64,000 nucleotides of DNA from Pirellulales bacterium (GCA_016776925.1 JADHSL010000002.1:61438-125437); one strand, 5' to 3'; positions 28,037 through 37,290 are shown, numbered from the stretch's first letter. Made by a program: numbers and translations. The notes: a model not told the origin generated them from the sequence alone.

Positions 28037-28599
28037 CAAGCAATCCCATTTCCTTGATATTGCTCTATAAGATTCTTCCACCACCCGCGAGATCGCAGGA
28101 GCACCTCAACTGTTTCCCGCACAGCCCCTTTTCCTCCTGGCAACTGTGTCGTGAAATCTGATGCTTCTTGAACTTCTAGGCAAGCGTCTGCAACTGCCAC
28201 ACCAAAACCAACTCGACGAATGACTGGCAGGTCAGGTAGATCATCTCCAATGTAGGCAACTGATTCCCAATCCAAGTTACAGGATGTAATCAGTTCAGAG
28301 ACCGCCGCGACCTTATCTCCAACACCCTGCTTGACAAAATCGATGCTCAACTCAGTTGCTCGCCATTTGACAACTTGGCTTGAGCGTCCAGTGACGATAC
28401 CAACCTGAAAACCGGCTCGCTGCCACAGCTTGATTCCCAGTCCATCTCGAATATGAAACGTCTTCTGCTCAATACCATTCTCTGTCCAGGTTACCCCACC
28501 GTCTGTCAAAACACCGTCACAATCCAGAAGGAGAAGCTGAACTTTGCTTGCATTCGACAGCCCGGAATTTGAGGGTAGATCTGTTGAATGTTTTGCCAT
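28036..28599 (-). CDS. kdsC: KDO-8-phosphate phosphatase, HAD family
   Basis: A 187-residue HAD phosphatase of the cap-less KdsC type. The nucleophile motif is LLLLDCDGVLTDGG, motif II is GIVTGRSSQVV, and motif IV is YIGDDLPDLPVI. It removes phosphate from 3-deoxy-D-manno-octulosonate 8-phosphate in the lipid A core pathway. I choose the ATG at 28599; a TTG at 28611 is also in frame. It follows kdsD by 82 bp on the same strand with a 12-bp stem hairpin between them. Confidence 0.93.
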   Translation of the reverse strand: MAKHSTDLPSNSGLSNASKVQLLLLDCDGVLTDGGVTWTENGIEQKTFHIRDGLGIKLWQRAGFQVGIVTGRSSQVVKWRATELSIDFVKQGVGDKVAAVSELITSCNLDWESVAYIGDDLPDLPVIRRVGFGVAVADACLEVQEASDFTTQLPGGKGAVRETVEVLLRSRGWWKNLIEQYQGNGIA

Positions 28600-28645
28600 C
28601 TGTTGTCTCAAACTAACTTCTATGAAATAAACTATTTGCTATGGG

Positions 28646-28676
28646 ACTCACATCTTTCATGCGAAAAGATGTGAGT
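28646..28676. other. Perfect 12-bp stem hairpin between kdsD and kdsC
   Basis: ACTCACATCTTT (28646-28657) and its exact reverse complement (28665-28676) flank a 7-nt loop. It lies 5 bp after the kdsD stop and 47 bp before kdsC. There is no U-tract on the minus strand, so a read-through attenuator or RNA-processing/stabilising hairpin is more likely than a full terminator. Confidence 0.7.
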
Positions 28677-28680
28677 TTCG

Positions 28681-29724
28681 TCAGGCGGCTGAACTATGTT
28701 TGGGCTGCTCAGTTTCTGGATTGTTCGCATCCTTTGAACTTGCTGAAAGATCCGCGCCTACCAAATCAACAACATCAATAAGGCCAGAAGGGCATCCGCT
28801 TGCATCAACAACTGGCAGTTCACTAAGGCGGCGTCTGTCGAGCAAAGAAACAGCGTCTTCCAACCGAGTTCCTTCCGGAACCGAAATCGGCTCACTGGTC
28901 ATGACTTCTCTAATTGGGCGGTCGAGGGCATCGTCTTGACGATTCTCAAAGAGTCTGGCGAGATCACTGTCTGTAAAAATCCCAACCAAATGATCCTCAG
29001 CACTGACAATCATGACAGCGCCCGTCCGACGCGACGGGAGAGGACGGGCAAAAACCTGACGAACAGTATCTTCGGGCCTCGCTAACCGGCAACATTCAAC
29101 TGGGCGCATTTTCTCTTCAACCTTTAGAAGCCGCATGCCAAGGCTTCCTCCTGGATGTCGGGCAGCAAAATCATCGTGACTGAAACCACGATTCCTGCTG
29201 AGCACGAGCGACATACTGTCACCAATCGCAAGCATGACGGTAGTGCTTGTGCTTGGAGCCACACCTAATGAGTCCGCCTCCACAGGACGGCCTGTTTCGA
29301 CAACAACACTCGCGAATTGTCCAAGCGTGCTATTGGCTTGGCCTGTAATCGCTATGAGAGGTATTTTCCTCGATTTGATATGAGGAAGGATCTGTGTCAC
29401 TTCAGTCGTCTCTCCCGACTGTGAGATAGCAAGCATCAGATCGTCATTCCGTAGAACACCAAGATCTCCGTGCATTGCTTCCGCTGGATGAAGAAAGTGG
29501 CTTGGAGTTCCAGTAGATGCGAGTGTTGCTGATATTTTTCGGCCAATGAGACCAGCTTTGCCCATCCCTGTTACGACAACACTCCCCGTGCAGTTTTGAA
29601 GAAGTTCTATCGCCTTACAGAACGACTCATCGAGCATGTCTGCTGCATCAAGAATCGCTGTGGCCTCTGAGCGCAGCACTGCAGTGGCTAGCTCAAGCAA
29701 TGCTTGATTCTTTGATTCAACCAC
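28681..29724 (-). CDS. kdsD: Arabinose-5-phosphate isomerase (SIS plus two CBS domains)
   Basis: A 347-residue KpsF/GutQ family enzyme that converts ribulose-5-phosphate to arabinose-5-phosphate, the first step of KDO synthesis. The SIS domain (about 40-170) shows VTGMGKAGLIGRKISATLAS, the SGET motif (ISQSGETTEV) and the family segment HPGGSLGMRLL. Two CBS domains fill residues 205-325. Start is GTG at 29724, with GGAGG about 7 nt upstream. First gene of kdsD-kdsC-Lpt-like. Confidence 0.95.
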   Translation of the reverse strand: MVESKNQALLELATAVLRSEATAILDAADMLDESFCKAIELLQNCTGSVVVTGMGKAGLIGRKISATLASTGTPSHFLHPAEAMHGDLGVLRNDDLMLAISQSGETTEVTQILPHIKSRKIPLIAITGQANSTLGQFASVVVETGRPVEADSLGVAPSTSTTVMLAIGDSMSLVLSRNRGFSHDDFAARHPGGSLGMRLLKVEEKMRPVECCRLARPEDTVRQVFARPLPSRRTGAVMIVSAEDHLVGIFTDSDLARLFENRQDDALDRPIREVMTSEPISVPEGTRLEDAVSLLDRRRLSELPVVDASGCPSGLIDVVDLVGADLSASSKDANNPETEQPKHSSAA

Positions 29725-29865
29725 AGTCGTCCTCCAGTCCTGATTTCGTTCACCAGCTAGTCGGTAAACAGGATGGGACTATACGACGACCACAGGCGTC
29801 ACCACAACGCGCATTTCACGGAAAATAGGCTATTTTGAGGCACCGATGCAGGAAAAGAACAACTC

Positions 29866-30903
29866 TTAACCGTACCGTTTGGCCATTTCATCGAGGGTTA
29901 TCACAGGCACTTTTCCAGCATTACCAGCCTGACCGAACTGTACCATTCGCTCAGCGCACACCTTCTGCATAGCCGCCCTTGCTGGTTTCAGATAATCCCG
30001 TGGGTCGAACTTCGCTGGTGATTCAGCAAGAACCTTACGGATTGCACCCGTAATTGCCATTCGGCAATCCGTATCAACATTAATTTTACGCACACCGTGC
30101 TTAATGCCTCGCTGAATTTCCTCAACTGGTACACCGTAGGTTTGAGGCATTTCCCCGCCATATTTATTGATGATATCTTGCAACTCCTGAGGCACACTCG
30201 ATGAACCGTGCATGACTAGATGGCAGTTTGGCAGTTTGGCATGAATTTCCTCGATCCGCTTCATTGCAAGAACATCACCATCAGGCTTGCGACTGAATTT
30301 GTATGCTCCGTGGCTTGTACCTATTGCGACTGCAAGCGCATCCACGCCCGTTGCTTCAACAAACCGAGCAGCCTCATCAGGATCTGTGAGTAATTGATCT
30401 TGGGAAAGCACACCCTCTGCTCCGTGCCCGTCCTCAGCCTCACCCTGCCCACTTTCGAGTGAACCGAGACAACCGAGTTCTCCCTCGACCGAAACGCCTC
30501 GCGAATGAGCCTGCTTTACAACTTCAGTGGTTACCTGGACGTTATAATCAAAGTCAGCAGGAGTCTTTCCATCTTCTTTGAGTGAGCCGTCCATCATCAC
30601 ACTGGTGAAGCCGTTATCGATCGCGCTCTCACACGTTGCCGGTGAATTGCCGTGATCTTGATGCATTGCGATTGGTATCCCAGGATAAAGCTCTGCTGCT
30701 GCAAGCATCAGATGCCGCAAATAATTATCCTGGCTGTACGCCCGCGCACCCCGTGAGGCCTGTACAATAACTGGAGAATCTGTCTCTTTTGCCGCCTCCA
30801 TGATAGCTTGGATCTGCTCCATGTTATTGACGTTAAAAGCAGCCAAACCGTAATCATTTTCAGCAGCATGATCGAGCAAAATACGCAAAGGAACCAGAGG
30901 CAT
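29866..30903 (-). CDS. fba: Class II fructose-bisphosphate aldolase
   Basis: A 345-residue zinc-dependent aldolase that splits or forms fructose-1,6-bisphosphate. The ATG at 30903 ([13 protein letters not shown]) with GGAGAG upstream gives the family start. Metal and substrate motifs are AMHQDHGNS, the SVMMDGS loop, [19 protein letters not shown] and VMHGSSS. The length and the C-terminal phosphate loop NVDTDCRMA fit the Calvin-cycle subtype described in autotrophs and also present in many planctomycetes. Divergent from the DUF454 gene. Confidence 0.95.
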   Translation of the reverse strand: MPLVPLRILLDHAAENDYGLAAFNVNNMEQIQAIMEAAKETDSPVIVQASRGARAYSQDNYLRHLMLAAAELYPGIPIAMHQDHGNSPATCESAIDNGFTSVMMDGSLKEDGKTPADFDYNVQVTTEVVKQAHSRGVSVEGELGCLGSLESGQGEAEDGHGAEGVLSQDQLLTDPDEAARFVEATGVDALAVAIGTSHGAYKFSRKPDGDVLAMKRIEEIHAKLPNCHLVMHGSSSVPQELQDIINKYGGEMPQTYGVPVEEIQRGIKHGVRKINVDTDCRMAITGAIRKVLAESPAKFDPRDYLKPARAAMQKVCAERMVQFGQAGNAGKVPVITLDEMAKRYG

Positions 30904-31025
30904 AAGAGGACTCTCCGTCAGGATGGTGAAAGCGAACAATCAATGTCCTATGATCATACGGAATCTTTCGACATGCTAAAATCCCCCCACCAGATATGCC
31001 CGAAGGCTAATTAAGAGAAATAGGC

Positions 31026-31454
31026 ATGGACTTACAGCCAACGACTGATCCACTGAGCAGCTTTTTGTACGTAGTTGGAGGGTGGATTTGTGTCGGCTTT
31101 GCCGTTCTTGGTGCTATTCTTCCCCTCCTTCCAACAACTCCATTTCTTTTGCTGGCCAGTTGGTGCTTTTACCGGGGATCGCCCAGAATTCACGCTTGGT
31201 TGCATCGTTCACGGTGGTTTGGGCCGACGCTTGATGACTGGCAAGAGTATCGAGGCATTCGAAAAACTGCAAAATATCGGACAATAGCTCTGGTTGTGAC
31301 AGTCGTCATTTGCAGCCTTTTACTCAACAGTCTCCCGTGGTGGCTGAAATACGTGGCTCTCGGCGCTGTCGGCATCGGGCTGTACGTCATTGCTACAGTA
31401 CCCACCCTTCCTGACGACACGCCTCGGCCTCCGAGAACAATTCTCACAGAGTAA
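31026..31454 (+). CDS. DUF454 (YbaN-like) membrane protein
   Basis: A 142-residue protein with hydrophobic segments near residues 12-46 and 83-122, and the DUF454 signature GAILPLLPTTPFLLLASWCFYRGSPR, here read as PLLPTTPFLLLASWCFYRGS (about residues 32-51). It is an inner membrane protein of unknown function. Stands alone before the DUF3311/symporter pair, 105 bp away. Confidence 0.9.
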   Translation: MDLQPTTDPLSSFLYVVGGWICVGFAVLGAILPLLPTTPFLLLASWCFYRGSPRIHAWLHRSRWFGPTLDDWQEYRGIRKTAKYRTIALVVTVVICSLLLNSLPWWLKYVALGAVGIGLYVIATVPTLPDDTPRPPRTILTE

Positions 31455-31559
31455 TCAAACCTGAAACAGAACATTTGTTGTCCAGAGTCACCCAAACGGT
31501 ATACAACAGGTGTCCTTGGGTGGGTAATTGTATCTCTGGTTTACCTCTGGAAAGTACTC

Positions 31560-31784
31560 ATGAAACCGGCACACGGCGTTTGGGCATTCATTCTTTTTTT
31601 GATGATTGCGCACCAAGATATTTGGTTTTGGGACGACACCACGCTGGTCTTTGGGTTTCTTCCAGTCGCTCTCGCATACCACGCCTGCATATCTCTTGCA
31701 GCCGGATTTGCCTGGTATCTCGCAACTCGCTTCTGCTGGCCAACTGACCCGGCACCTTCAGCCCAAAGAAGGGAAAATGCATAG
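31560..31784 (+). CDS. DUF3311 small membrane protein
   Basis: A 74-residue protein with two hydrophobic helices (about 8-22 and 29-56). Small DUF3311 proteins are regularly encoded immediately before sodium:solute symporters and probably act as a partner subunit. Here the stop TAG shares its final G with the GTG start of the symporter (31782-31786), which supports a functional link. GGAAAG precedes the ATG. Confidence 0.85.
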   Translation: MKPAHGVWAFILFLMIAHQDIWFWDDTTLVFGFLPVALAYHACISLAAGFAWYLATRFCWPTDPAPSAQRRENA

Positions 31785-33436
31785 TGCCACAACTTCTCAT
31801 TATCTGCGGATATCTTTTCCTTCTCCTCCTTCTCGGCGTTGGAGCAAGCCGTCTCTTTCGTGGCACAAGCCAAGACTACATGCTGGCGAGCCATTCTATT
31901 GGCCCATTTCTTCTCTTGATGTCCATTTTCGGGACAACAATGACTGCCTTTGCCTTGGTTGGCTCAACTGGTGAATCTTTTAAGGAAGGTGTTGGTGTCT
32001 ACGGAATGCTTGCCAGCTCAAGCGGCATCATTCACTCTCTTTGTTTTCTCCTTCTCGGTGTAAAAGTTTGGGAACTGGGGAAGAAGTATGAATACCGCAC
32101 TCAAGTGCAATTTTTTCGTGATCGACTCGAGAGCCGTTGGATTGGTGCCATCTTGTTTCCTGTGCTTGTCGGACTGGTGATTCCTTACCTTCTCATTGGT
32201 GTCATGGCATCTGGCACTGTCATTAACAAGGTGACTGCAGGATCGATACGAGATGGCCGAGTTGTTGGCGGCACGTTCGAGGAGGGGACGTTCCCTCACT
32301 TTCTTGAACAGGGAAAAAACCCGAAAAGTGAAGAACCCCCAAGCTTCACGTACGGTTCACAAGGTGGTGTCCCAAAGCCGTTAGCTTCACTTGCCATTTG
32401 CGCCATCGTTTTGATTTATGTCTTTCTTGGTGGCATGAGAGGGACCACCTGGGCCAACACGTTCCAGACGTTGGTTTTTATGGTCTTAGGTCTTGTCACG
32501 TTTGTTGTTATTGCGTGGCGGCTTGGTGGACAAGAGAGTTTCTGGGCCAGCCTACAGATGGCGAGCAGTTCCATTCCTGTTGAAAAGCTAACACGGATAC
32601 ATATACCACCGGAAAAATTCCTCACCTACATGTTTGTACCTCTAAGCGTTGGTATGTTTCCCCATCTTTTCCAACACTGGCTCACCGCACGCAGCGCAGA
32701 GAGTTTCAAACTACCGATTGTTGCGCACCCATTATTTATTGCGATTGTTTGGGTTCCATGCGTATTGATTGGCGCATGGGCAACAAGTGATCTTATAACG
32801 ATACCTCCGCCTGTTGCTGCCAACCCAAATGCTGTCCTGCCTTTTCTTGTGAAACAGCTAGCCGGTCCCGTACTTGGCGGCTTACTGACAGCAGGCATTC
32901 TGGCCGCGATTATGTCTTCCCTCGACAGTCAGTTTCTCTGCCTCGGAACAATGTTTACTGAGGATGTTGTCCGTCCACTTTGTGGCCGAAGAAGTCTTTC
33001 TGACCGTCAACAACTTCTTGTTGCTCGGCTTTTTATTATTGGCATCGTTGCACTGACATATGGCCTAAGCCTCTTTGAACCACGGCGTGTATTCACACTC
33101 GGCGTCTGGTGCTTCAGTGGATTCTCAAGCCTTTTCCCTCTGATATTTGCAGCACTCTACTGGCCTCGTCTGACAAAACCGGGGGCCTATGCATGTATTT
33201 TGGCCGCTGCAGGGAGTTGGCTGTGGCTGTTTCGTGCGTCAGAATTTGCAGCTCAGCCAAACTTCACGGTGAACGTTCCTGTGCCAACCACACTTGACGG
33301 AGATGGCTATTGGCAACTCATGCCTGTTGCCGCAATGATAGTCTGTTCGACTGTCGCAATGGTATGTGTCTCAATGGTCACAAAGCCACCGAGCAAAGCC
33401 ACCGTTGAAAAATTTTTCCCGAAGAGTAGCCCGTAA
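31784..33436 (+). CDS. Sodium:solute symporter family protein
   Basis: A 550-residue transporter with about 13 hydrophobic segments. The GTG start at 31784 overlaps the DUF3311 stop. Family features are FGTTMTAFALVGSTGESFKEG near the N-terminus (here about residues 47-67), the AGILAAIMSSLDSQFLCLG segment around 370 and SGFSSLFPLIFAALYWPR around 430. A loop of about 60 residues near 150-205 is unusually polar. The substrate is not predictable; related proteins carry sugars, organic acids or amino acids. Confidence 0.92.
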   Translation: MPQLLIICGYLFLLLLLGVGASRLFRGTSQDYMLASHSIGPFLLLMSIFGTTMTAFALVGSTGESFKEGVGVYGMLASSSGIIHSLCFLLLGVKVWELGKKYEYRTQVQFFRDRLESRWIGAILFPVLVGLVIPYLLIGVMASGTVINKVTAGSIRDGRVVGGTFEEGTFPHFLEQGKNPKSEEPPSFTYGSQGGVPKPLASLAICAIVLIYVFLGGMRGTTWANTFQTLVFMVLGLVTFVVIAWRLGGQESFWASLQMASSSIPVEKLTRIHIPPEKFLTYMFVPLSVGMFPHLFQHWLTARSAESFKLPIVAHPLFIAIVWVPCVLIGAWATSDLITIPPPVAANPNAVLPFLVKQLAGPVLGGLLTAGILAAIMSSLDSQFLCLGTMFTEDVVRPLCGRRSLSDRQQLLVARLFIIGIVALTYGLSLFEPRRVFTLGVWCFSGFSSLFPLIFAALYWPRLTKPGAYACILAAAGSWLWLFRASEFAAQPNFTVNVPVPTTLDGDGYWQLMPVAAMIVCSTVAMVCVSMVTKPPSKATVEKFFPKSSP

Positions 33437-33457
33437 ATCAGAACTGCTCATCTTGTC

Positions 33458-33925
33458 CTATGGTCCGATAGATGGCGGGCACTTGGCGAGGAAGTCACGA
33501 GGACCACGAGTTGTGTAGTACGGATAGGCCACTGCACCGCTTGGAGGACCAGGTGGGCACGTTGCTCCGTAGTCTGAGCTATCCAATGCACATTCTTCTT
33601 CTGGGGTCAGACGGTGTTTGGCAAGTCCGCCATATCTTCCAACGTGCCTTTCTTGACAACGGCCATCGGCGCACGCATTACAGTTTTTCCCAATGCGACA
33701 AAGACCGTCTTTACAGCCACCTGCAGGACAGATACCACTCTGGCAATCTGCGCATGGTGCTTCATTACATTGCTCACAACCATCTTCACAACCGGCGGGG
33801 CAGCTACCGTAATGATTCGAATACGGGCCGTCGGCATTAATCAGGAATAGCCGGTCAATCAGTGAACAGCCGCTGGACGCGCCCAGAACGACGACAACAA
33901 GCAGACAGGCAGAAAGATGTCTCAT
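33458..33925 (-). CDS. Cysteine-rich lipoprotein
   Basis: About 155 residues from the ATG at 33925. A signal peptide ends in a lipobox (ASSGC, Cys near residue 20), so it should be lipid-anchored. The segment that follows contains more than a dozen Cys in irregular C-x(2-5)-C spacing (for example CPAGCEDGCEQCNEAPCADC), ending in a Pro/Gly-rich tail. Such Cys clusters may bind metal or form disulfides. No family recognised. It converges with the symporter gene. Confidence 0.78.
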   Translation of the reverse strand: MRHLSACLLVVVVLGASSGCSLIDRLFLINADGPYSNHYGSCPAGCEDGCEQCNEAPCADCQSGICPAGGCKDGLCRIGKNCNACADGRCQERHVGRYGGLAKHRLTPEEECALDSSDYGATCPPGPPSGAVAYPYYTTRGPRDFLAKCPPSIGP

Positions 33926-34169
33926 AGCTTCAATATTCCAAGCGTTTTCCACAATCTGGCTCTATACGAGGCAACACACCACGTACCGCACCAAATAGCC
34001 AAAACCATTCGATGTATTTAGGTATCGGTCGAAACGGTTCAACCGGTTAAGAAAACCCTGCGGCCTTTACCACTTTTGGCCAAAACCTTGTTTTTGGGCG
34101 AATTTTGAGCATCAAAACTCTCACGCACCTGCTCTCTCGTGCTGCCACCATTAGCCCCACTGCAGGCTC

Positions 34170-35468
34170 TTAGGCATCAGCAAAGCTGCTCAATATCAAG
34201 GAAATATTTTGGCCGCCAAATCCAAAACTGTTTGAAAGCACTCGTCTGCAGGGCGACTCACGGGCAACATTTGGCACATAGTCTAGATCACAATCTGGAT
34301 CAGGACTGTCATAATTTGTAGTTGGCGGAAGAACACCGTCTCGAATGGCTAGAAGTGAAACAATGGCCTCTGTTGCTCCGGCAGCAGCAATCAGGTGGCC
34401 CATCATACTTTTTGTACTCGACACAGGAATTTTATACGCCCGCTCTCCAAATACATTTTTAATCGCTAATGATTCAACCCGATCGTTCACGCTGGTACTC
34501 GTACCATGGGCATTGACGTAGTCAATGTCACCCAAGCCCAGCCCTGCATCTTTTAAGGCCATTCGAATACAACTCGATGCACCCCGTCCTTCGGGGTGCG
34601 TGTCAGTGATCCGATAGGCATCTGCCGTTGAGCCATAGCCAACGACCTCACCATAGATCTCTGCACCGCGTGCTCGCGCGTGCTCAAGTTCTTCCAGTAC
34701 AACCATTGCCGCACCTTCTCCAAGAACAAACCCGTCACGTTCATTGTCAAATGGTCGTGATGCCTTCGTTGGTTCATCATTACGAGTCGACAATGCTGTC
34801 AAAAGATTAAAGCCAGTGACACCAAACGGGTGGATCATACTGTGCGTTCCGCCCGAGAGCATCACATCAGCATCTCCGCGACGGACAAGTTCGGTTGCTT
34901 CACCAATTGCCTGACTTGAAGCAGCACATGCAGTAAGGCAATTCAAATTCGGGCCCTGGGCATCAAATAAAGCAGCTAAATGTCCTGCTGGCATATTCGG
35001 CTCTTGCTCTACTTCTGTTCGTGGATGAAGAGTCTCGAGCCCAAGTTTTGTGAATTTGGCGACGTTAAGGGCGTCACCCTCAATAGAAACCATCATCATC
35101 TTTGTAAAGGAATCAAAATCTTGCTGACCTTCTCCACTGCCAAGATAGATGCCTAGTCGCTCCGGTGCTGATGAGAGCCCCTGAGGGAACCCTGCGTGCT
35201 TCATTGCTTGTGAGGCTGCACCAACAGCGAATTTCGTATGCCGACCACAGTGACGCCACCGGTCCTCAGTCTGACCTTCATCACATACAGACCAGTTCTT
35301 TACCTCAGCTGCGATTTTGGTCGGAAACCGTGTTGCATCAAAAACCGTGGTAGCAGCAACACCAGAACGACCCTCCTTCAGGTTTCCCCAAAGTTCTTCG
35401 ACTGTCACGCCCAGAGGCGTAACGCATCCCATTCCAGTGATTACAACTCGTCGTCGACCAGCCACCAT
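34170..35468 (-). CDS. Beta-ketoacyl-ACP synthase II (FabF-like)
   Basis: A 432-residue condensing enzyme with the complete Cys-His-His triad: the nucleophile in TACAASSQAIGEA, and the His residues in VNAHGTSTSVND and MMGHLIAAAGATE. It extends an acyl chain using malonyl-ACP. The ATG at 35468 has GGAGGAG upstream. It is the distal gene of a minus-strand group with two FabZ-like proteins and an ACP, so it probably acts on an acyl chain made by this set rather than in bulk FAS II, but the product is unknown. Confidence 0.92.
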   Translation of the reverse strand: MVAGRRRVVITGMGCVTPLGVTVEELWGNLKEGRSGVAATTVFDATRFPTKIAAEVKNWSVCDEGQTEDRWRHCGRHTKFAVGAASQAMKHAGFPQGLSSAPERLGIYLGSGEGQQDFDSFTKMMMVSIEGDALNVAKFTKLGLETLHPRTEVEQEPNMPAGHLAALFDAQGPNLNCLTACAASSQAIGEATELVRRGDADVMLSGGTHSMIHPFGVTGFNLLTALSTRNDEPTKASRPFDNERDGFVLGEGAAMVVLEELEHARARGAEIYGEVVGYGSTADAYRITDTHPEGRGASSCIRMALKDAGLGLGDIDYVNAHGTSTSVNDRVESLAIKNVFGERAYKIPVSSTKSMMGHLIAAAGATEAIVSLLAIRDGVLPPTTNYDSPDPDCDLDYVPNVARESPCRRVLSNSFGFGGQNISLILSSFADA

Positions 35469-35562
35469 TGCAGCTCCTCCATGCTTTCAGAGTCCGGAAA
35501 GACGTTCCGACCTAACGCCAGAACATCTTGTCTAATATGATAACGTCATCCGGCCCAAAGGC

Positions 35563-36078
35563 CTACCAGTCTGGCCTTGATAGTGGATTTCCGGCCTCAT
35601 CTTGGCCAATATCATAGATGTGCATGTGATCAAGCCATTTCAGCAACTCCTCTGGCTCGAACAGTTTGGGCACACCTTCACCAGGCTCAAGGTGTGCAAA
35701 AAATAATTCTGCTTTGCCCTGAGGTCGCTCCTCACCCTTCTCATCAACGATCACACTTTCGACACTAGCGAGAGAGCCTGTTGGCTTGAGTTCATCGATT
35801 ACTGCACGGAAAAGAATCGAGTCGCCAGGGACGGCGTCATACTGAAACTCTGCTTTTGCAACCTTTGCAAGAACAACCCGACGGTTAAATTCCAAAGCAT
35901 CTGCAATGAGCAGACCAGCAGTTTGTGCCATTCCCTCAACGACCAAAGAATTTGGCATCAGGGCAGCACCCGGAAAATGATCATGAAGATGTTCCTCTGC
36001 AAGAGAGACGTTCTTTACGGCTGTCGCCTGTTTACCACGAACAAATTCATTAAAACGATCGATCCAGAACCAACGCAT
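35563..36078 (-). CDS. FabZ-like hotdog dehydratase
   Basis: A 171-residue hotdog-fold protein of the FabA/FabZ type. The catalytic segment reads HLHDHFPGAALMPNSLVVEGMAQTAG, here within residues 31-57, with the expected His and Glu. It begins RWFWIDRFNEFVRGKQATAVKNV, a start shared with the second FabZ-like protein at 36.7 kb. Such enzymes dehydrate 3-hydroxyacyl-ACP. The N-terminal WIDRF and 171-residue length are a little larger than a standard FabZ. Between FabF-like and ACP genes. Confidence 0.88.
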   Translation of the reverse strand: MRWFWIDRFNEFVRGKQATAVKNVSLAEEHLHDHFPGAALMPNSLVVEGMAQTAGLLIADALEFNRRVVLAKVAKAEFQYDAVPGDSILFRAVIDELKPTGSLASVESVIVDEKGEERPQGKAELFFAHLEPGEGVPKLFEPEELLKWLDHMHIYDIGQDEAGNPLSRPDW

Positions 36079-36152
36079 GGCGCAGTTTTACTCCGTTTAG
36101 CATACAGCGAGACTCACTTCGACCCAAAACACTACAAGCATCGCATGTCGAA

Positions 36153-36545
36153 TCAACCGCCAAGTTTACTCTGCACGTAGCGAACCATGTCCTCGACAGT
36201 GAGAATATTTGGGAAATTCTGAACACTCGGGTTCGCCTCAAACTTGGCCAGATCAACAAATGGCATTCGTTCCTTGAGCGCTGCAATGCCAGCATCATTT
36301 AACTTGCCATCAACGACAAATTCCGTGCTGGACAAAACATCTTCTGGGAACAGTTCGCTTCTCGGAATCTTGATACCGAAAGCCTTTTCTAACCGGAAGA
36401 CGATATCAAGAAAATCGATTGACTCTGCGCCAAGATCACCGACCATTGTCGCTTCTGGAGTCACTTCATCATCATCTACCCCTAAAGCATCAACGAGGGC
36501 AGCCTGTACTTTTTCAAAAATTTCATCTCGAGACGGCATCGACAT
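36153..36545 (-). CDS. Acyl carrier protein with long insertion
   Basis: About 130 residues, against about 78 for a standard ACP. The phosphopantetheine Ser is in GAESIDFLDIVF (the DSL motif reads ESI), preceded by a usual helix I. An insertion of roughly 45 residues (VVDGKLNDAGIAALKERMPF and on) separates helix II from the last helix (TVEDMVRYVQSKLGG). I start at the ATG at 36545, with AAAGG 4 nt upstream; an ATG at 36539 is also possible. The insertion sets it apart from housekeeping ACPs. Confidence 0.88.
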   Translation of the reverse strand: MSMPSRDEIFEKVQAALVDALGVDDDEVTPEATMVGDLGAESIDFLDIVFRLEKAFGIKIPRSELFPEDVLSSTEFVVDGKLNDAGIAALKERMPFVDLAKFEANPSVQNFPNILTVEDMVRYVQSKLGG

Positions 36546-36744
36546 CACACCTTTACGTAAGATTGGAAAACTCGTTCGCCATCGTAGGTTGTAATCTCGA
36601 CCATCTTAGATGGAAAGCCGAGTAATTGAATTCTTGGCTGGCAAAAGCGTCACAATCATCAGATTCAGCACTTTGAACAGGCAATCTAAGCAAAAACGAG
36701 CGATTGTAGGCTTCTCTGGATTCCCCAAAAGTCGGGCTTTTACC

Positions 36745-37290
36745 TCAGAGAGCGCTTGACGGAGAAGAAATTTCCGGCGAGATGCCATAGACCATCTGCC
36801 CTGCCCCGGAAGGGCCTCGTTTCCCTGGATTCAGAACCGTCCATAAACGTCGCATTTCCGACCGTACACGGACATCCATTGCATCACCATACGGACGCTT
36901 ATCCGCGAGGTTGTAGCGTTCAAGCTCTAACCGAGCCGTTAAACTTGTTCGATCACCTACCATCCCGCTTGCTTTCACTTTTGTACGATGAGAATCCTGA
37001 GACAGCACCTCCGCATGGACAGTGAGTACTTTTCCAGGTTCCACAAAGTCACCGTATTTCACGTTACGGGCTGTACGCAGCACAACAATGCTGTTCGCAA
37101 AATCCTCTCCCAGACGGATCGTCCAAGCAGCTGCCTGCGTCATCGCCTCCAACATAAAAACACCGGGAAGAACAGGGAACCTTGGGAAATGGTCGGCGAG
37201 ATATTCCTCCGACAACGATACCGCCTTCACTGCGGTAATACTCTTCCCTGGCTCAACCTCAACAATTCGATCAAGAAGCGTGAATCGCAT
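36745..37290 (-). CDS. FabZ-like hotdog dehydratase
   Basis: A 181-residue FabA/FabZ-type protein with the active-site stretch DHFPRFPVLPGVFMLEAMTQAA (within residues 33-54) and the catalytic His and Glu. It starts MRFTLLDRIVEVEPGKSITAVKAV, similar to the 35.6 kb protein, so both are probably diverged duplicates. A C-terminal extension of about 40 residues has no counterpart in standard FabZ. It is the promoter-proximal gene of the FabZ-ACP-FabZ-FabF set. Confidence 0.88.
   Translation of the reverse strand: MRFTLLDRIVEVEPGKSITAVKAVSLSEEYLADHFPRFPVLPGVFMLEAMTQAAAWTIRLGEDFANSIVVLRTARNVKYGDFVEPGKVLTVHAEVLSQDSHRTKVKASGMVGDRTSLTARLELERYNLADKRPYGDAMDVRVRSEMRRLWTVLNPGKRGPSGAGQMVYGISPEISSPSSAL

Noticed and set aside
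34037..34050. GGTTCAACC resembling a tRNA T-loop
   Set aside because: No matching acceptor, D or anticodon stems around it on either strand.
34074..34085. Palindrome TTTTGGCCAAAA downstream of fabF
   Set aside because: A 12-bp palindrome of this simple composition is expected by chance in a 64-kb window, and it has no T-run arrangement of a terminator.
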